11,823 nt of DNA from Candidatus Woesearchaeota archaeon (lineage in GTDB: Archaea > Nanobdellota > Nanobdellia > Woesearchaeales > UBA10200), in assembly GCA_018302185.1 (NCBI GenBank), contig JAGVZX010000095.1, positions 1 to 11,823 on the forward strand. Reading direction: 5' to 3'. The first letter of the stretch is position 1; each line of letters starts with the position of its first letter. A program made the translations under genes and the position numbers. This document shows, one piece after another, positions 1 to 7,769 of this stretch. The notes beneath the pieces are model-generated. The model ran no database searches. It had not been told where the DNA came from and saw only the letters and a list, made by a program, of their open reading frames with translations.

Positions 1-102
1 CACACATCTTTTGACTTTAGAGCTAGCTGATTCCTTGCTAACGTTAGAATGGTATTTCATGTCTTTCTTGCAGCGTGGGCATTTCAGCAGTAGAAGCAGC
101 AT
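1..102 (-). CDS. Zinc-ribbon protein, N-terminal part, cut by the window edge
   Basis: Only the first 34 codons are in the window. The peptide starts with a short Leu run and then K-C-P-R-C-K-K-D-M (Cys8, Cys11). Cys33 comes near the edge in the context K-R-C-V, as expected for the second knuckle of a four-cysteine zinc ribbon. The ATG at 102 is the first in frame after the TAA at 124-126. There is no Shine-Dalgarno sequence before it, and an A/T-rich element near 124-136 could be a TATA box for a leaderless start. The gene lies 67 bases downstream of scpB on the same strand, so it may share the scpB transcript. Fold and metal binding are inferred from the Cys pattern; the function is unknown. 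Confidence 0.6.
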   Translation of the reverse strand, partial: MLLLLLKCPRCKKDMKYHSNVSKESASSKVKRCV

Positions 103-152
103 TTGCGTAGTCTTGTTGTTTTGTTATTTTTAATGATGGTTTTAGTGATAAA

Positions 153-167
153 ATAAAGTGACTTTAT
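153..167. repeat. 15-base palindrome just after the scpB stop
   Basis: ATAAAGT-G-ACTTTAT has 7-base arms around one central base. It sits two bases beyond the scpB stop codon (170-172), in the 67-base gap before the zinc-ribbon gene. It could be an operator or a weak 3'-end hairpin. It is A/T-rich, so chance is not excluded. Confidence 0.35.
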
Positions 168-169
168 AT

Positions 170-1510
170 TTAGTCTGATTCTTTCTCCTTTTCTTCCTCA
201 GGAAGCTCTTCAAGGTCTTCTTCTCCAGAATCCTCATCTATGTCTGAATACTCTGCTTTCTCTGCTTTTTCCTCTTCGTCATCTGGCTCTTCTTCATCGC
301 TTGAAGCCTTAGGAACTTTAGTTTCTGAGCTGCCCCATTCTTCTGAGAGGTCTTCATGATGCAATAACCCTATGTCGCCAGTAGAGCTTAGCAATGCATT
401 GACTTTCTTATCTACCTCTTCATCTGAGATCTTTATTATCGGCTCTGCAGATTTTGTTTTATGTTCGTCTTGGGAAGATTCTTCTTCAGCAGTTGTATCT
501 GCAGTTTCTTGAGAAAAATTTGTATCAGAAAATATTTGTCGAGGTGAATCAGTATCCTGAAGTTCTTGAGATTCGGCTCCAGATTTTTCTTCAGCATTTT
601 TATTACCCTCTTCTTGTTCATCATATTCTTCTAATTCAACTGTCCTGCCAAGCTCATCTTCCACTTTGAATTTTGAAGGCTTGGTTGATTGAGATGATTG
701 TCCTGATGTTTGACTTTCATTTGATAGTTTTTCTTTCAACTGCGCATCCTGTGTTTCTTGTTGTGCAGGTTGTTGTGGATTTTCTGTTGAGTCTGCAGTA
801 TAAACCTCAAGAGGCTCTTTAACCACCCTTTCAACTTCCTGCTCTTCTTTTTTCTTCTCTTCATCCTGCAATTGCTTTAATCTTGTAGCTTCTTCAATTA
901 CTTTCTCTGTCTCTTCGATCTGTTTTTCAGTCTGCTCGACCTGATTCTTAATTTCATCAGGCAATGATTCTCTAAAAGCTTGCTGCGCTTGTTTCCTTGA
1001 AGGAAGATCAAAATATTCAAAGAATTTCTGAGTCAAATTTATTTTTTTAGTTCTTCCGTATCTTGTCCTGTTGATAAACCCAAGCTCCTCAAGGCGCATG
1101 AGATGATCATATGCTTTATTATGGCGAATCCTTATTATATCAGCCTGTAAAGCTGGATATTTCCAAGCGATTACTGCCAAAGTCTGCATCAAAGGCTTTT
1201 CAAATTCTATTGTCTGTATTATTTTATGGACTACAGGCAGATAATCATCTTTTACATTAAGCTTGACTGCTGTCTGCTGGTCAAGAAGATTAAGGGAAGT
1301 ATTACTATTTACTAATTGTTTCTTAAGCTCTTCTATCGCAGCTTTTATCTCAGAAGGAGAAGCGTTTGTATGGCCAGAAAGCTCTTCTATAGTAACATAC
1401 CTAGCAGCTGCAAACAATAAAGCCTCTATCCTTAATAATAAAGGTAATTGAGAGGATGTTTTCTGCTGGCTCGTATTTTGTACTTTTGGTTCTGATACTT
1501 GCTCATCCAT
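170..1510 (-). CDS. scpB: Segregation and condensation protein ScpB with long acidic C-terminal tail
   Basis: ScpB is the tandem winged-helix partner of SMC-kleisin condensin and helps compact and segregate the chromosome. Residues about 22-170 show the ScpB core. The first winged helix begins LLLRIEALLFAAARYVTIEEL. The second contains EKPLMQTLAVIAWKYPALQADI (about 104-125), followed by the wing LEELGFINRTRYGRTKKI. This core is close to the usual full length of ScpB (about 170-200 residues). The remaining 270 or so residues are low-complexity: first a Glu/Lys/Gln-rich probable coiled coil (about 185-235), then a Ser/Glu/Asp-rich tail ending in runs of Glu and Asp, probably disordered. The ATG overlaps the end of the upstream winged-helix gene by 8 bases, which suggests translational coupling. 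No Shine-Dalgarno sequence is seen. SMC and ScpA are not in the window. Confidence 0.9.
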   Translation of the reverse strand: MDEQVSEPKVQNTSQQKTSSQLPLLLRIEALLFAAARYVTIEELSGHTNASPSEIKAAIEELKKQLVNSNTSLNLLDQQTAVKLNVKDDYLPVVHKIIQTIEFEKPLMQTLAVIAWKYPALQADIIRIRHNKAYDHLMRLEELGFINRTRYGRTKKINLTQKFFEYFDLPSRKQAQQAFRESLPDEIKNQVEQTEKQIEETEKVIEEATRLKQLQDEEKKKEEQEVERVVKEPLEVYTADSTENPQQPAQQETQDAQLKEKLSNESQTSGQSSQSTKPSKFKVEDELGRTVELEEYDEQEEGNKNAEEKSGAESQELQDTDSPRQIFSDTNFSQETADTTAEEESSQDEHKTKSAEPIIKISDEEVDKKVNALLSSTGDIGLLHHEDLSEEWGSSETKVPKASSDEEEPDDEEEKAEKAEYSDIDEDSGEEDLEELPEEEKEKESD

Positions 1511-2105
1511 TTTCGACTAAAGAATATTTACCTTCCTTTTTTATGATAATATTATTCTGCTCAAGCTGCTCTAAAAATGTTTCCAGCTCTTTTACATCTA
1601 CCCCAGTAAGTGAAGCAAGGTTATTTAAATCTCTTTCTGAACTTGAAAGCAGAATCAAGATTGAGTTTTGCAATATCCTTGCCATGTTCTGCTTGATAAA
1701 CCCATTCTCAGTATTTAAGTATTTGACTTTCATATCAATATCATGCAGTTTCAGCTGAAGATCATTAAGGAAATTAGAAATTTCTACATCTTTCAGCCTA
1801 AATTCCACAGGAGCCAGAATCTCTAAGCTTGCAGGCATGTAATCAAAACAAAATCCTATCAAATCCTGGATTGTTTTTGTAAGGATCTCTAGCTCGACAA
1901 ATGTGCTCCAGAGCTTGTCTTTCTCAATAGCTTCTTCAAAACTTTCTGTTACAACATAGACTGCTTCTTCATCTTTTATCTTCTGCACATAGCCGCGGAT
2001 CGTCTGCTCAACATGATCCTTTGGCTTTCCGAGAACTTCAATGATGACTCTAGCTTGGATATAGCCTTCACTTAATTTTTCTTTAACATTGATTGTTGTT
2101 TGCAT
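1503..2105 (-). CDS. Winged-helix protein of unknown function, operon partner of scpB
   Basis: I do not recognise a named family for this 200-residue protein. It has no membrane segment or signal peptide. Residues 1-60 look like a small alpha/beta domain. The middle (about 65-145) is mainly helical, with a short motif MPASLEILAPVEFRL at 90-104. Residues about 147-197 read as a winged helix-turn-helix (NSILILLSSSERDLNNLASLTGVDV, then EQNNIIIKKEGKYSL as recognition helix and wing). It overlaps scpB by 8 bases. In bacteria that slot is normally held by the kleisin scpA, and kleisins also end in a winged helix. However, the N-terminus lacks the usual ScpA helical SMC-binding segment, so I do not call it ScpA. 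A strong TATA box 28 bases before the ATG suggests it heads the operon as a leaderless mRNA. Confidence 0.75.
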   Translation of the reverse strand: MQTTINVKEKLSEGYIQARVIIEVLGKPKDHVEQTIRGYVQKIKDEEAVYVVTESFEEAIEKDKLWSTFVELEILTKTIQDLIGFCFDYMPASLEILAPVEFRLKDVEISNFLNDLQLKLHDIDMKVKYLNTENGFIKQNMARILQNSILILLSSSERDLNNLASLTGVDVKELETFLEQLEQNNIIIKKEGKYSLVENG

Positions 2106-2128
2106 AATAATTGTATAATCCTTATTTT

Positions 2129-2138
2129 ATTTAAATAT
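2129..2138 (-). promoter_or_regulatory. TATA box of the winged-helix/scpB operon
   Basis: The minus-strand sequence is ATATTTAAAT, centred about 28 bases upstream of the ATG at 2105. Archaeal TATA boxes sit about 26-27 bases before the transcription start, so the mRNA would begin at or within a few bases of the start codon. Confidence 0.6.
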
Positions 2139-2200
2139 GTTTATGTTTTTGAGAAGGATAATGAGAATAGTAATAATGATAAGGAGAATAATACCATAAC

Positions 2201-3004
2201 TTATGAAAGATACCCAATTATCTCATTAGAAACTTCTTCAATTGATTTGTTTGTTATGTTTATGAGGTGCCATCTCTTATTTTTAGAATATAATGCTCTG
2301 GCAGATTCTATCTCTTCAGAGACTTGCTTCAAGTCTGCATATTTGGAAGAGCCTTGACCTGATTGCTTTAACCTGCGAAATCTTACACCCTGTAATAATT
2401 CCGGATCTACAATAAGCCCAAAAACTTTTTTTTGATCAGCATCAAAAAGCTCCTGAGGAGGCTCTTGATTTATTACAAGAGGGATGTTAGAAACTTTATA
2501 CCCTTTGTGTGCAAGAAAGATGCTTATCGGTGTTTTAGAGCTTCTTGAGACGCCAAGCAATATGATATCAGCCTGCGATAACTCATTTAATCTCTGGCCA
2601 TCGTCATGCTTTACTGTAAAATTGATGGCTTCCAACCTTTTGATGTATGTTTCATTTATCTTTCTTAATTCGCCTGGCTTTGCTATTGGCTTTGTCTTGA
2701 AAAATTTTGTAAGTGAGATAAGCATCTGACCCAATAAGGAGATTGCTTTTACCTTATGTTTCTTGGATTCTTTCAGTAAAGTTCTTTCAAGCTCTTCTGC
2801 GACAATCGTATAAAATATGATTCCGTTGTGTTCTACTGCATCTTTGACTGCATTTAGGATAGCAATTATTGTCTTGACTTTTATAATCCTATGCACTTCG
2901 ACATTATTGATATCGAATTGTGATAATGCAGCTTTGCATAAAGTATCTGCAGTCTCTCCTGTGCCGTCTGAAACAAGAAAGATGTGGTGTTTTGGTTCTA
3001 TCAT
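2201..3004 (-). CDS. ppsR: Bifunctional kinase/pyrophosphorylase regulating PEP synthase or pyruvate phosphate dikinase (PPSR, DUF299 family)
   Basis: This family switches PEP synthase or pyruvate phosphate dikinase off by ADP-dependent phosphorylation of a threonine and on by Pi-dependent removal, setting flux between pyruvate and PEP. The 267-residue protein is of typical full length. It has the N-terminal motif SDGTGETAD (12-20), the family segment FTVKHDDG (129-136) and the P-loop GVSRSSKTPISIFLA (151-165). Later it has VFGLIVDPELL and, near the C-terminus, RWHLINITNKSIEEVSNEI. Conserved residues are intact, so an active enzyme is expected. Which of the two targets it controls cannot be told, because neither target gene is in the window. 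The family is mainly bacterial, so an ancient transfer is plausible. The gene is 36 bases downstream of the membrane protein gene. A TATA-like element in that gap (about 3022-3031) suggests its own promoter. Confidence 0.92.
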   Translation of the reverse strand: MIEPKHHIFLVSDGTGETADTLCKAALSQFDINNVEVHRIIKVKTIIAILNAVKDAVEHNGIIFYTIVAEELERTLLKESKKHKVKAISLLGQMLISLTKFFKTKPIAKPGELRKINETYIKRLEAINFTVKHDDGQRLNELSQADIILLGVSRSSKTPISIFLAHKGYKVSNIPLVINQEPPQELFDADQKKVFGLIVDPELLQGVRFRRLKQSGQGSSKYADLKQVSEEIESARALYSKNKRWHLINITNKSIEEVSNEIIGYLS

Positions 3005-3021
3005 GTTAAGTTTTTAGTTAT

Positions 3022-3031
3022 ATACATTTAT
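3022..3031 (-). promoter_or_regulatory. Possible TATA box of the ppsR gene
   Basis: On the minus strand an A/T-rich element (ATAAATGTAT) is centred about 23 bases before the ATG at 3004, in the 36-base gap after the membrane protein gene. The position is roughly right for a leaderless transcript, but the match is weaker than at the other genes. Confidence 0.35.
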
Positions 3032-3040
3032 TTTTTCTGA

Positions 3041-3721
3041 TCAATAGTGCCTTGGCTTAATAAACTCATGAACATGATGTTTGCCTGTAGGATGTTCAAA
3101 AAATGGCACAGCTTTCAATAGTCTTGGCAATCTCTGGAAGATCCTCAGAAATCTGGCAAACCTTGCAAATCTTGCAGTTCTTGCTATCTTGCCAGCGTTC
3201 TCAGCTTCTCTTACAATCTTTCCTGCTTCCTTGGCAACTAGCTCAGATTCTTTTCCGATCTTTGCAGCTTCGCTTATTTTTACAGCCTCTCCTACCTTAG
3301 CTGCCTCTTTGCCTATCTTGCCTGCTTCTTCACTTATTTTTGCAACCTCTTTTTCAACCTCTAAGCCTTCGTGAAATACTGATTGCAGGCTTGCAAATGT
3401 TTCGATGCTTTCTCCTGCAACAAATAATCCATAGACGCCTTCAACTGCTCTGAACAATAATATGAATGGAAATACTGCAAGTATGTCAAGCCAGTATGTC
3501 CGGATAAAGAGAGGAATCTGCCTGACTCGTAAATATTTAAACACAAGGTCTGCTACAAATATGCTGACAATAAAATAATCTGCTATGCTTATCGCTGTGT
3601 GATAATGCTCTGCAGTCTCTCTAAAAAAAAGCTCTAGAACAATGATGACTAACAACACTGCAATGCATGGCAAAATAGCCTTATCTACAATCACCTCTAG
3701 TTTATGCATCCATTTTTTCAT
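3041..3721 (-). CDS. Voltage-sensor-domain-like membrane protein with a helical insertion before S4 and no pore
   Basis: The 226-residue protein resembles the S1-S4 voltage sensor of ion channels. S1 is about 16-33. S2 is about 44-64, with Asp58 in FVADLVFKYL. S3 is about 74-92, with Trp78 and Asp79 in TYWLDILAVFPF. The last segment carries Arg at 181, 184, 187, 190 and 193, then Arg197, Arg200 and Lys203. That is the every-third-residue Arg ladder typical of S4. Between S3 and S4 lies an unusual stretch (about 118-178) of Ala/Glu/Lys/Gly-rich, roughly heptad repeats, likely a long amphipathic helix or coiled coil. The protein ends at 226 with no S5, selectivity filter or S6, so it is not a conventional channel. 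A proton-channel-like or sensor role is possible but unproven. A TATA-like box lies 27 bases before the ATG. Confidence 0.75.
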   Translation of the reverse strand: MKKWMHKLEVIVDKAILPCIAVLLVIIVLELFFRETAEHYHTAISIADYFIVSIFVADLVFKYLRVRQIPLFIRTYWLDILAVFPFILLFRAVEGVYGLFVAGESIETFASLQSVFHEGLEVEKEVAKISEEAGKIGKEAAKVGEAVKISEAAKIGKESELVAKEAGKIVREAENAGKIARTARFARFARFLRIFQRLPRLLKAVPFFEHPTGKHHVHEFIKPRHY

Positions 3722-3742
3722 GATGGAGATGAAGGAGGATGT

Positions 3743-3754
3743 TGTATATTAATG
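3743..3754 (-). promoter_or_regulatory. TATA-like box of the voltage-sensor gene
   Basis: The minus strand reads CATTAATATACA, centred about 27 bases upstream of the ATG at 3721, consistent with a leaderless start. A GGAGG (minus-strand CCTCC) Shine-Dalgarno is not present on the coding strand; the GGAGG visible here is on the plus strand. Confidence 0.5.
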
Positions 3755-3806
3755 TTTTTATGGAGATGAGATATAGGAATAAAATAAACTACTAGCAGAA
3801 GAGAGA

Positions 3807-4910
3807 TTAAGGCAACCAAGTCTTAGAATTTTTCAGCTTCTCAGGTAGATATGTATCCATAACATAATTCAATCCCCAAGCAGCCAGCGCTTGCTGCTCA
3901 CTTCTGACTTTCATTGAGAGTTGCAAGTTAATTGCTTTCTCCCACTCTTTATAATGCTTGATAAATGGGTCATTTTTGATTACATCTTTTGCTTTCTTGA
4001 TATCCACATCTTTTAGAGGATGTGTCGGTAGTTTATAGTCAATTATATCTTGAGGCGTAACACCTAAATATTTGGCATGAGGCACACAGAAATATTTGTT
4101 TATATGAGCTGCATTTCCTGAACCTACCTTAAGAGTTCTGTATATGCTAGCGTACGCATAAAAATCTCCATCACAAAATACATACACAGGCAGCTTTATC
4201 TCATCACTCAATCTTCTGATGAATCTTCTGCACGCCCTAGAAGGGACTCCTCCAAGAGAAATCAAGATGCAGTTAGCTTTCTTCCAGTAATTATGCTTTG
4301 CTAATCTTTGAAACATACCTGCAGTTTCTATTGCAAGAATAAACTTGGCATCTGTCTCAAATTTTAAATGCTCAACTGTGCTAGGGACAGAATAAGCTCC
4401 TGAACCAAATTTTGTGCAGTCTATCCTGATTTCTTTCCCAGTATCTTGGTCAGTATCAATGACAATCAATTTTCCTGCAACTTCTCCACCTTTCTCTTCT
4501 GCAATATAGCCTATCTGCTCTCTATTGACCATCAGCATCGCTTCAATATCATCCATGACAGAATCAGATTCTGGCTGCTCCCTGAAACGAGCTTCGCCCC
4601 AGTTCTTGCTGACATAATACGCTTCTCTCTTAGTGGCAATATCATTTGTGCCCACTAGATCTTTTGATAATGACAACATCCTAAGCATCTGCGCAAATGT
4701 CTTTACTGAAGAAGCTGTTAATGTTCTTGCTTTCATCTTGCCAAGAAGCTCAAAGTAGCCTGCTTTTGGGTCGTACTTTACATTAGCTAACGCTCTTAAA
4801 GGAGACTGGACTTCTGGCTGCCTTTTTTTCAATATAGATTTGTAGATATCATCGGCTATGCCTAATATCCCTTTTAACACCTGTTGTTGTGAGCTTGTGG
4901 TTTTTGCCAT
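3807..4910 (-). CDS. top6A: DNA topoisomerase VI subunit A
   Basis: Subunit A of the type IIB topoisomerase cuts both DNA strands through an active-site tyrosine and, with subunit B, relaxes and decatenates DNA using ATP. It is the archaeal relative of Spo11. The 367-residue length is normal. The winged-helix (CAP) domain holds the catalytic tyrosine in KREAYYVSKNWGE (Tyr98/Tyr99). The Toprim domain has its glutamate in ILAIETAGMF (Glu195) and the acidic DGD of VYVFCDGDFYAYASIYRTLK (Asp247, Asp249). The C-terminus contains the expected conserved ALAAWGLNYVMDTYLPEKL. It follows top6B by 66 bases on the same strand, the usual archaeal B-A order, so it is probably cotranscribed. No Shine-Dalgarno sequence is visible before the ATG. 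Confidence 0.97.
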   Translation of the reverse strand: MAKTTSSQQQVLKGILGIADDIYKSILKKRQPEVQSPLRALANVKYDPKAGYFELLGKMKARTLTASSVKTFAQMLRMLSLSKDLVGTNDIATKREAYYVSKNWGEARFREQPESDSVMDDIEAMLMVNREQIGYIAEEKGGEVAGKLIVIDTDQDTGKEIRIDCTKFGSGAYSVPSTVEHLKFETDAKFILAIETAGMFQRLAKHNYWKKANCILISLGGVPSRACRRFIRRLSDEIKLPVYVFCDGDFYAYASIYRTLKVGSGNAAHINKYFCVPHAKYLGVTPQDIIDYKLPTHPLKDVDIKKAKDVIKNDPFIKHYKEWEKAINLQLSMKVRSEQQALAAWGLNYVMDTYLPEKLKNSKTWLP

Positions 4911-4976
4911 TTTGAGTTTTTTGTTTTTATTGTTAGATTATTTTTGATAGTTTTAGTTGGATTTTGCTGAGGTTAG

Positions 4977-6713
4977 TCATTCATCACTCTCTTCATCTTT
5001 TTTCTTCTTGGATTTCTTAACTTCTTCCTCAACATGAACATCTTCAATATCTTCAGATGATTTGCCGATCTTAGCCATCTCCTCATCATATTCAACGTTC
5101 TTGGTTGGGTCAAAGTCAATGTCTTCAAGCTGACCGCGATGTTTCTCAAGGATTTCCCTCAAATATTTCTCAACTTTTTCTTTCTCATCATCCTTAAAGC
5201 CGATCAATGTTTTTAATGCATCGCTTACATGAGGGATAAATGTTTCAATATAATCTCTTTTAGCTGATTCTGCATGGATTCTTTTTTTCTTGTTGACATA
5301 AGATGCAAGCTGTCTTCCACAGTCCTGCAATGCAAGCTTTATCTCTTTTATTATTTCTGGATAATGTGCAATAGCTTCCTTGCTTTCGCTTGTGAACGGA
5401 ACCCAGACAGATGCAATATGCACAATAACAGTGCATGGCCCTATAGGAAGAGCGCCTCTGGATTGCGACATCCCATAATTTCTCCATGCAGTCTGCACAA
5501 TTGATTTTGTGACTGCGCATGCGCCATGCTGGTATAATAAAGGAACTCTATTTGCAAATCTCATCACTCTGATGGATTCTTCAGCAGGCTGTTGCCCACC
5601 ATATGCTATGCCTGCCTCGATAACAAATGGATTTCCGCGATAGACAGCAGGCTGCCTAGTAGTAGTAGCGTAAAATTCTGCATTGACTTCTTTCTTTAGT
5701 CCGCGTTCAAGAAGTTCTTGACCAATAGGTGAGATGCAATCTGTCGGTGGAGCAATTAATTTTGTCTTTTGTATGCCTTGGAAAAGCTTTTCTGCTTGCT
5801 CTCTGGTGATTTCCTTTGGCTTGGTATTTGGAAGCAATGCAGAATTTTCACAGATCAGTTTGGCAGTTCCAGAACCTACTCTGGTAAATTCTGTTGATAA
5901 GAAGCTTTGCAATGTTCTTGCTTCTGTGTCTTTGAGCATATGGATCATCATACCAAGCTCTACCCCATATGGATGCGGCTTTATTTCCATAGCTTGTGCA
6001 GGAAGATCCTGTGTTGCTCTTGGAAATATTATCTGCTCAGCTTTTGGGTTTGTGTATATTATCGTAGCATGAGGATTTACTATAGAAGTCTCTTTAAGAT
6101 ATTCATCTATAGATTGATTGCCTGATTGGTAGCTAGCTTCTAAATCGATTTCAATCTTTGTACCATGCTCTTTGTTCCATTCTAACTGGTCTTCTTTTAC
6201 TATTTCTGGCTTGTTTTCATTTGTGTTGATGTGAAGCTCATAATAGTGCGCAGGCTCTTTCGGATGGATCTTAGAAACTATTTTTGCTGGACGTCCAGTT
6301 GTTAATTGGGCATATAATACAGCTGCGCTTATTCCAATGCCTTGTTGTCCTCTTTGCTGTTTCATAGAATGAAATTTTGAGCCGTAAAGAAGCTTTGCAA
6401 AGATGTTAGGAATCTGTTTTTTGACTATGCCTGGACCATTGTCCTCGATAATGACACGGAAACGATCATTGCCCATGTCAATGACTTCAACGCTGACTTC
6501 TGGCAAAATCCTTGCTTCCTCACATGCATCTAAAGAATTATCAACAGCCTCTTTGATTGTAGTCATGAGTGCTTTTTTCTTGTTATCAAAGCCAAGCAGA
6601 TGCCTGTTTTTTTCAAAGAACTGGCTAACACTTATGTCTCTCTGCTTTTTTGCTAATTCATGAGCTATTGCCTTGTTAGAATCATTGACCTCTGAAAGCT
6701 TAGTCTGCGCCAT
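4977..6713 (-). CDS. top6B: DNA topoisomerase VI subunit B (GHKL ATPase)
   Basis: Subunit B supplies the ATP-driven gate of topoisomerase VI. With numbering from an upstream in-frame GTG (6725), the GHKL motifs are the N-box IKEAVDNSLDACEEA (Glu59, Asn63), the G1 box EDNGPGI (94-100) and the G2 loop RGQQGIGISAAVLYAQ (125-140). The H2TH and transducer domains follow, with the transducer probably carrying the Lys of the switch loop. The last 35 or so residues are a charged tail ending in a Lys run and DEESDE. I chose the ATG at 6713 rather than the GTG at 6725. The GGTG Shine-Dalgarno (6726-6723) is 9 bases before this ATG and overlaps the GTG itself, and the protein then begins MAQTKLSEVND. 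It lies directly upstream of top6A. A TATA-like run at about 6774-6788 would give a leader of about 40 bases. Confidence 0.96.
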   Translation of the reverse strand: MAQTKLSEVNDSNKAIAHELAKKQRDISVSQFFEKNRHLLGFDNKKKALMTTIKEAVDNSLDACEEARILPEVSVEVIDMGNDRFRVIIEDNGPGIVKKQIPNIFAKLLYGSKFHSMKQQRGQQGIGISAAVLYAQLTTGRPAKIVSKIHPKEPAHYYELHINTNENKPEIVKEDQLEWNKEHGTKIEIDLEASYQSGNQSIDEYLKETSIVNPHATIIYTNPKAEQIIFPRATQDLPAQAMEIKPHPYGVELGMMIHMLKDTEARTLQSFLSTEFTRVGSGTAKLICENSALLPNTKPKEITREQAEKLFQGIQKTKLIAPPTDCISPIGQELLERGLKKEVNAEFYATTTRQPAVYRGNPFVIEAGIAYGGQQPAEESIRVMRFANRVPLLYQHGACAVTKSIVQTAWRNYGMSQSRGALPIGPCTVIVHIASVWVPFTSESKEAIAHYPEIIKEIKLALQDCGRQLASYVNKKKRIHAESAKRDYIETFIPHVSDALKTLIGFKDDEKEKVEKYLREILEKHRGQLEDIDFDPTKNVEYDEEMAKIGKSSEDIEDVHVEEEVKKSKKKKDEESDE

Positions 6714-6722
6714 TAACTTAAA

Positions 6723-6726
6723 CACC
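6723..6726 (-). promoter_or_regulatory. Shine-Dalgarno sequence of top6B
   Basis: The minus strand reads AAAAAAGGTGTTTAAGTTA followed by ATG (6713). GGTG is the archaeal Shine-Dalgarno core at 9-base spacing and decides the start codon in favour of 6713. The nine bases AGGTGTTTA (6727-6719) are fully complementary to a segment of the left candidate RNA near 9454-9462. Confidence 0.6.
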
Positions 6727-6773
6727 TTTTTTATCCATTATCTATTTCTTACATCCATTCAGAGAAATCTGCT

Positions 6774-6788
6774 TATTTATATTTATTT
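6774..6788 (-). promoter_or_regulatory. TATA-like element upstream of top6B
   Basis: On the minus strand the run is AAATAAATATAAATA. It is 60-70 bases before the top6B ATG, so transcription would start near 6752 and give a leader of about 40 bases that includes the Shine-Dalgarno sequence. The region is generally A/T-rich, so the exact box is uncertain. Confidence 0.4.
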
Positions 6789-6837
6789 GCTTTTTGAAGG
6801 ATTTTTATTGGAGATTGTGAGATATTAGTATATTTAA

Positions 6838-7587
6838 TTAAATTTCTCTTTCAAGCATATTCTTCATCTTGAGCTCTTTTCTTCTGTGCTCGAGCCATTT
6901 ATATACATTAGCATGTGGAGCTCCGCTCAACAATGATTGAACAGCTCTTCTTGCGATGCTGACATTTTCTATCTCGCCTATTATGCCTATTGTCTTGCCG
7001 TAAACGCATAAGTTTGCTTCAGTCAGTTCTTCAATTATCCTTCGTGCTTTTCCTTCTTTACCTATGATCCTTCCTTTCAATCTAAGGATTGCATTTTTAT
7101 TTTTGCCGACATAATCTATGATATTGAAGACTTCAAAGGAATAATCAGATTTTAGCAGCTGAAGAGCATATTCTGGATTAAAGCCTCGGCTTATTGCCCT
7201 TACAACTTCTCTTGCGGTGTAAAGACCAAGAGCATCCTCTCCTGAGATGCTTACATCACCATCTTTTGAGTTGATGTTAAGCTTTATGTGTGTTTCTGAT
7301 TCTATTTTCTTTTTTGTCTCTCCAGATTTTCCTATCAGGACTGCAATCCTGTCTTTTGGAATCTTTATCTCATAAGTAAATTCCTGTCCATGTGTTTGGA
7401 TAGGAGAATCATCCAAATTTAGGTCATCATCTTTTTCTTCTAACGTATCATATCCATCTGCCTTATGCAAAAGAAGAGAATCATCTATAGCTTTGTCTAA
7501 TTCATCTGTTTTTTCTGAAACTGCAGATTCGTCAACACTTTCAGATATTTCTTCTTTTGGTGTTTTAATTTTCTTTTGTCGTGGCAT
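6838..7587 (-). CDS. Two-KH-domain RNA-binding protein, archaeal Dim2/Pno1 type
   Basis: Archaeal Dim2/Pno1-like proteins bind the 3' end region of 16S rRNA during small-subunit maturation and work with Rio1. The 249-residue protein starts with an acidic, probably disordered extension (about 1-65). KH1 follows (about 70-135) with the GxxG loop GKSG at 86-89 in RIAVLIGKSGETKKKIE. KH2 is about 150-225, with GKEG at 176-179 in LKGRIIGKEGKARRIIEEL. The segment YGKTIGIIGEIENVSIARRAVQSLLSGAPHANVY is typical of this family (given here only as a position guide: about 196-229, key residues GKTI and SGAPH). The rio1 gene is 182 bases upstream on the same strand, matching the widespread archaeal Rio1-Dim2 neighbourhood. 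An A/T-rich element near 7603-7612 could be a TATA box for a leaderless start. Confidence 0.9.
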   Translation of the reverse strand: MPRQKKIKTPKEEISESVDESAVSEKTDELDKAIDDSLLLHKADGYDTLEEKDDDLNLDDSPIQTHGQEFTYEIKIPKDRIAVLIGKSGETKKKIESETHIKLNINSKDGDVSISGEDALGLYTAREVVRAISRGFNPEYALQLLKSDYSFEVFNIIDYVGKNKNAILRLKGRIIGKEGKARRIIEELTEANLCVYGKTIGIIGEIENVSIARRAVQSLLSGAPHANVYKWLEHRRKELKMKNMLEREI

Positions 7588-7602
7588 TTTTAGTGAATAT
7601 TT

Positions 7603-7612
7603 TAATTTTAAG
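7603..7612 (-). promoter_or_regulatory. Possible TATA box of the KH-protein gene
   Basis: The minus strand reads CTTAAAATTA, centred about 21-25 bases before the ATG at 7587. No Shine-Dalgarno sequence is present, which fits a leaderless mRNA. The rest of the 182-base gap to the rio1 stop shows no gene or clear repeat. Confidence 0.35.
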
Positions 7613-7769
7613 CTTTAATTCAGTTTTTAGCAGTTATCTTCTTTTTCTTATGCTAATTAGTATTTCTTGGCTGTGCTTATTAAAAGCTTATGGTTTTTTA
7701 AGGAAATATTGACGATAAAACAGGAGATGAGTGATAAGTGATTTTCTTTGTCTTAGATTAATTAGGAAG

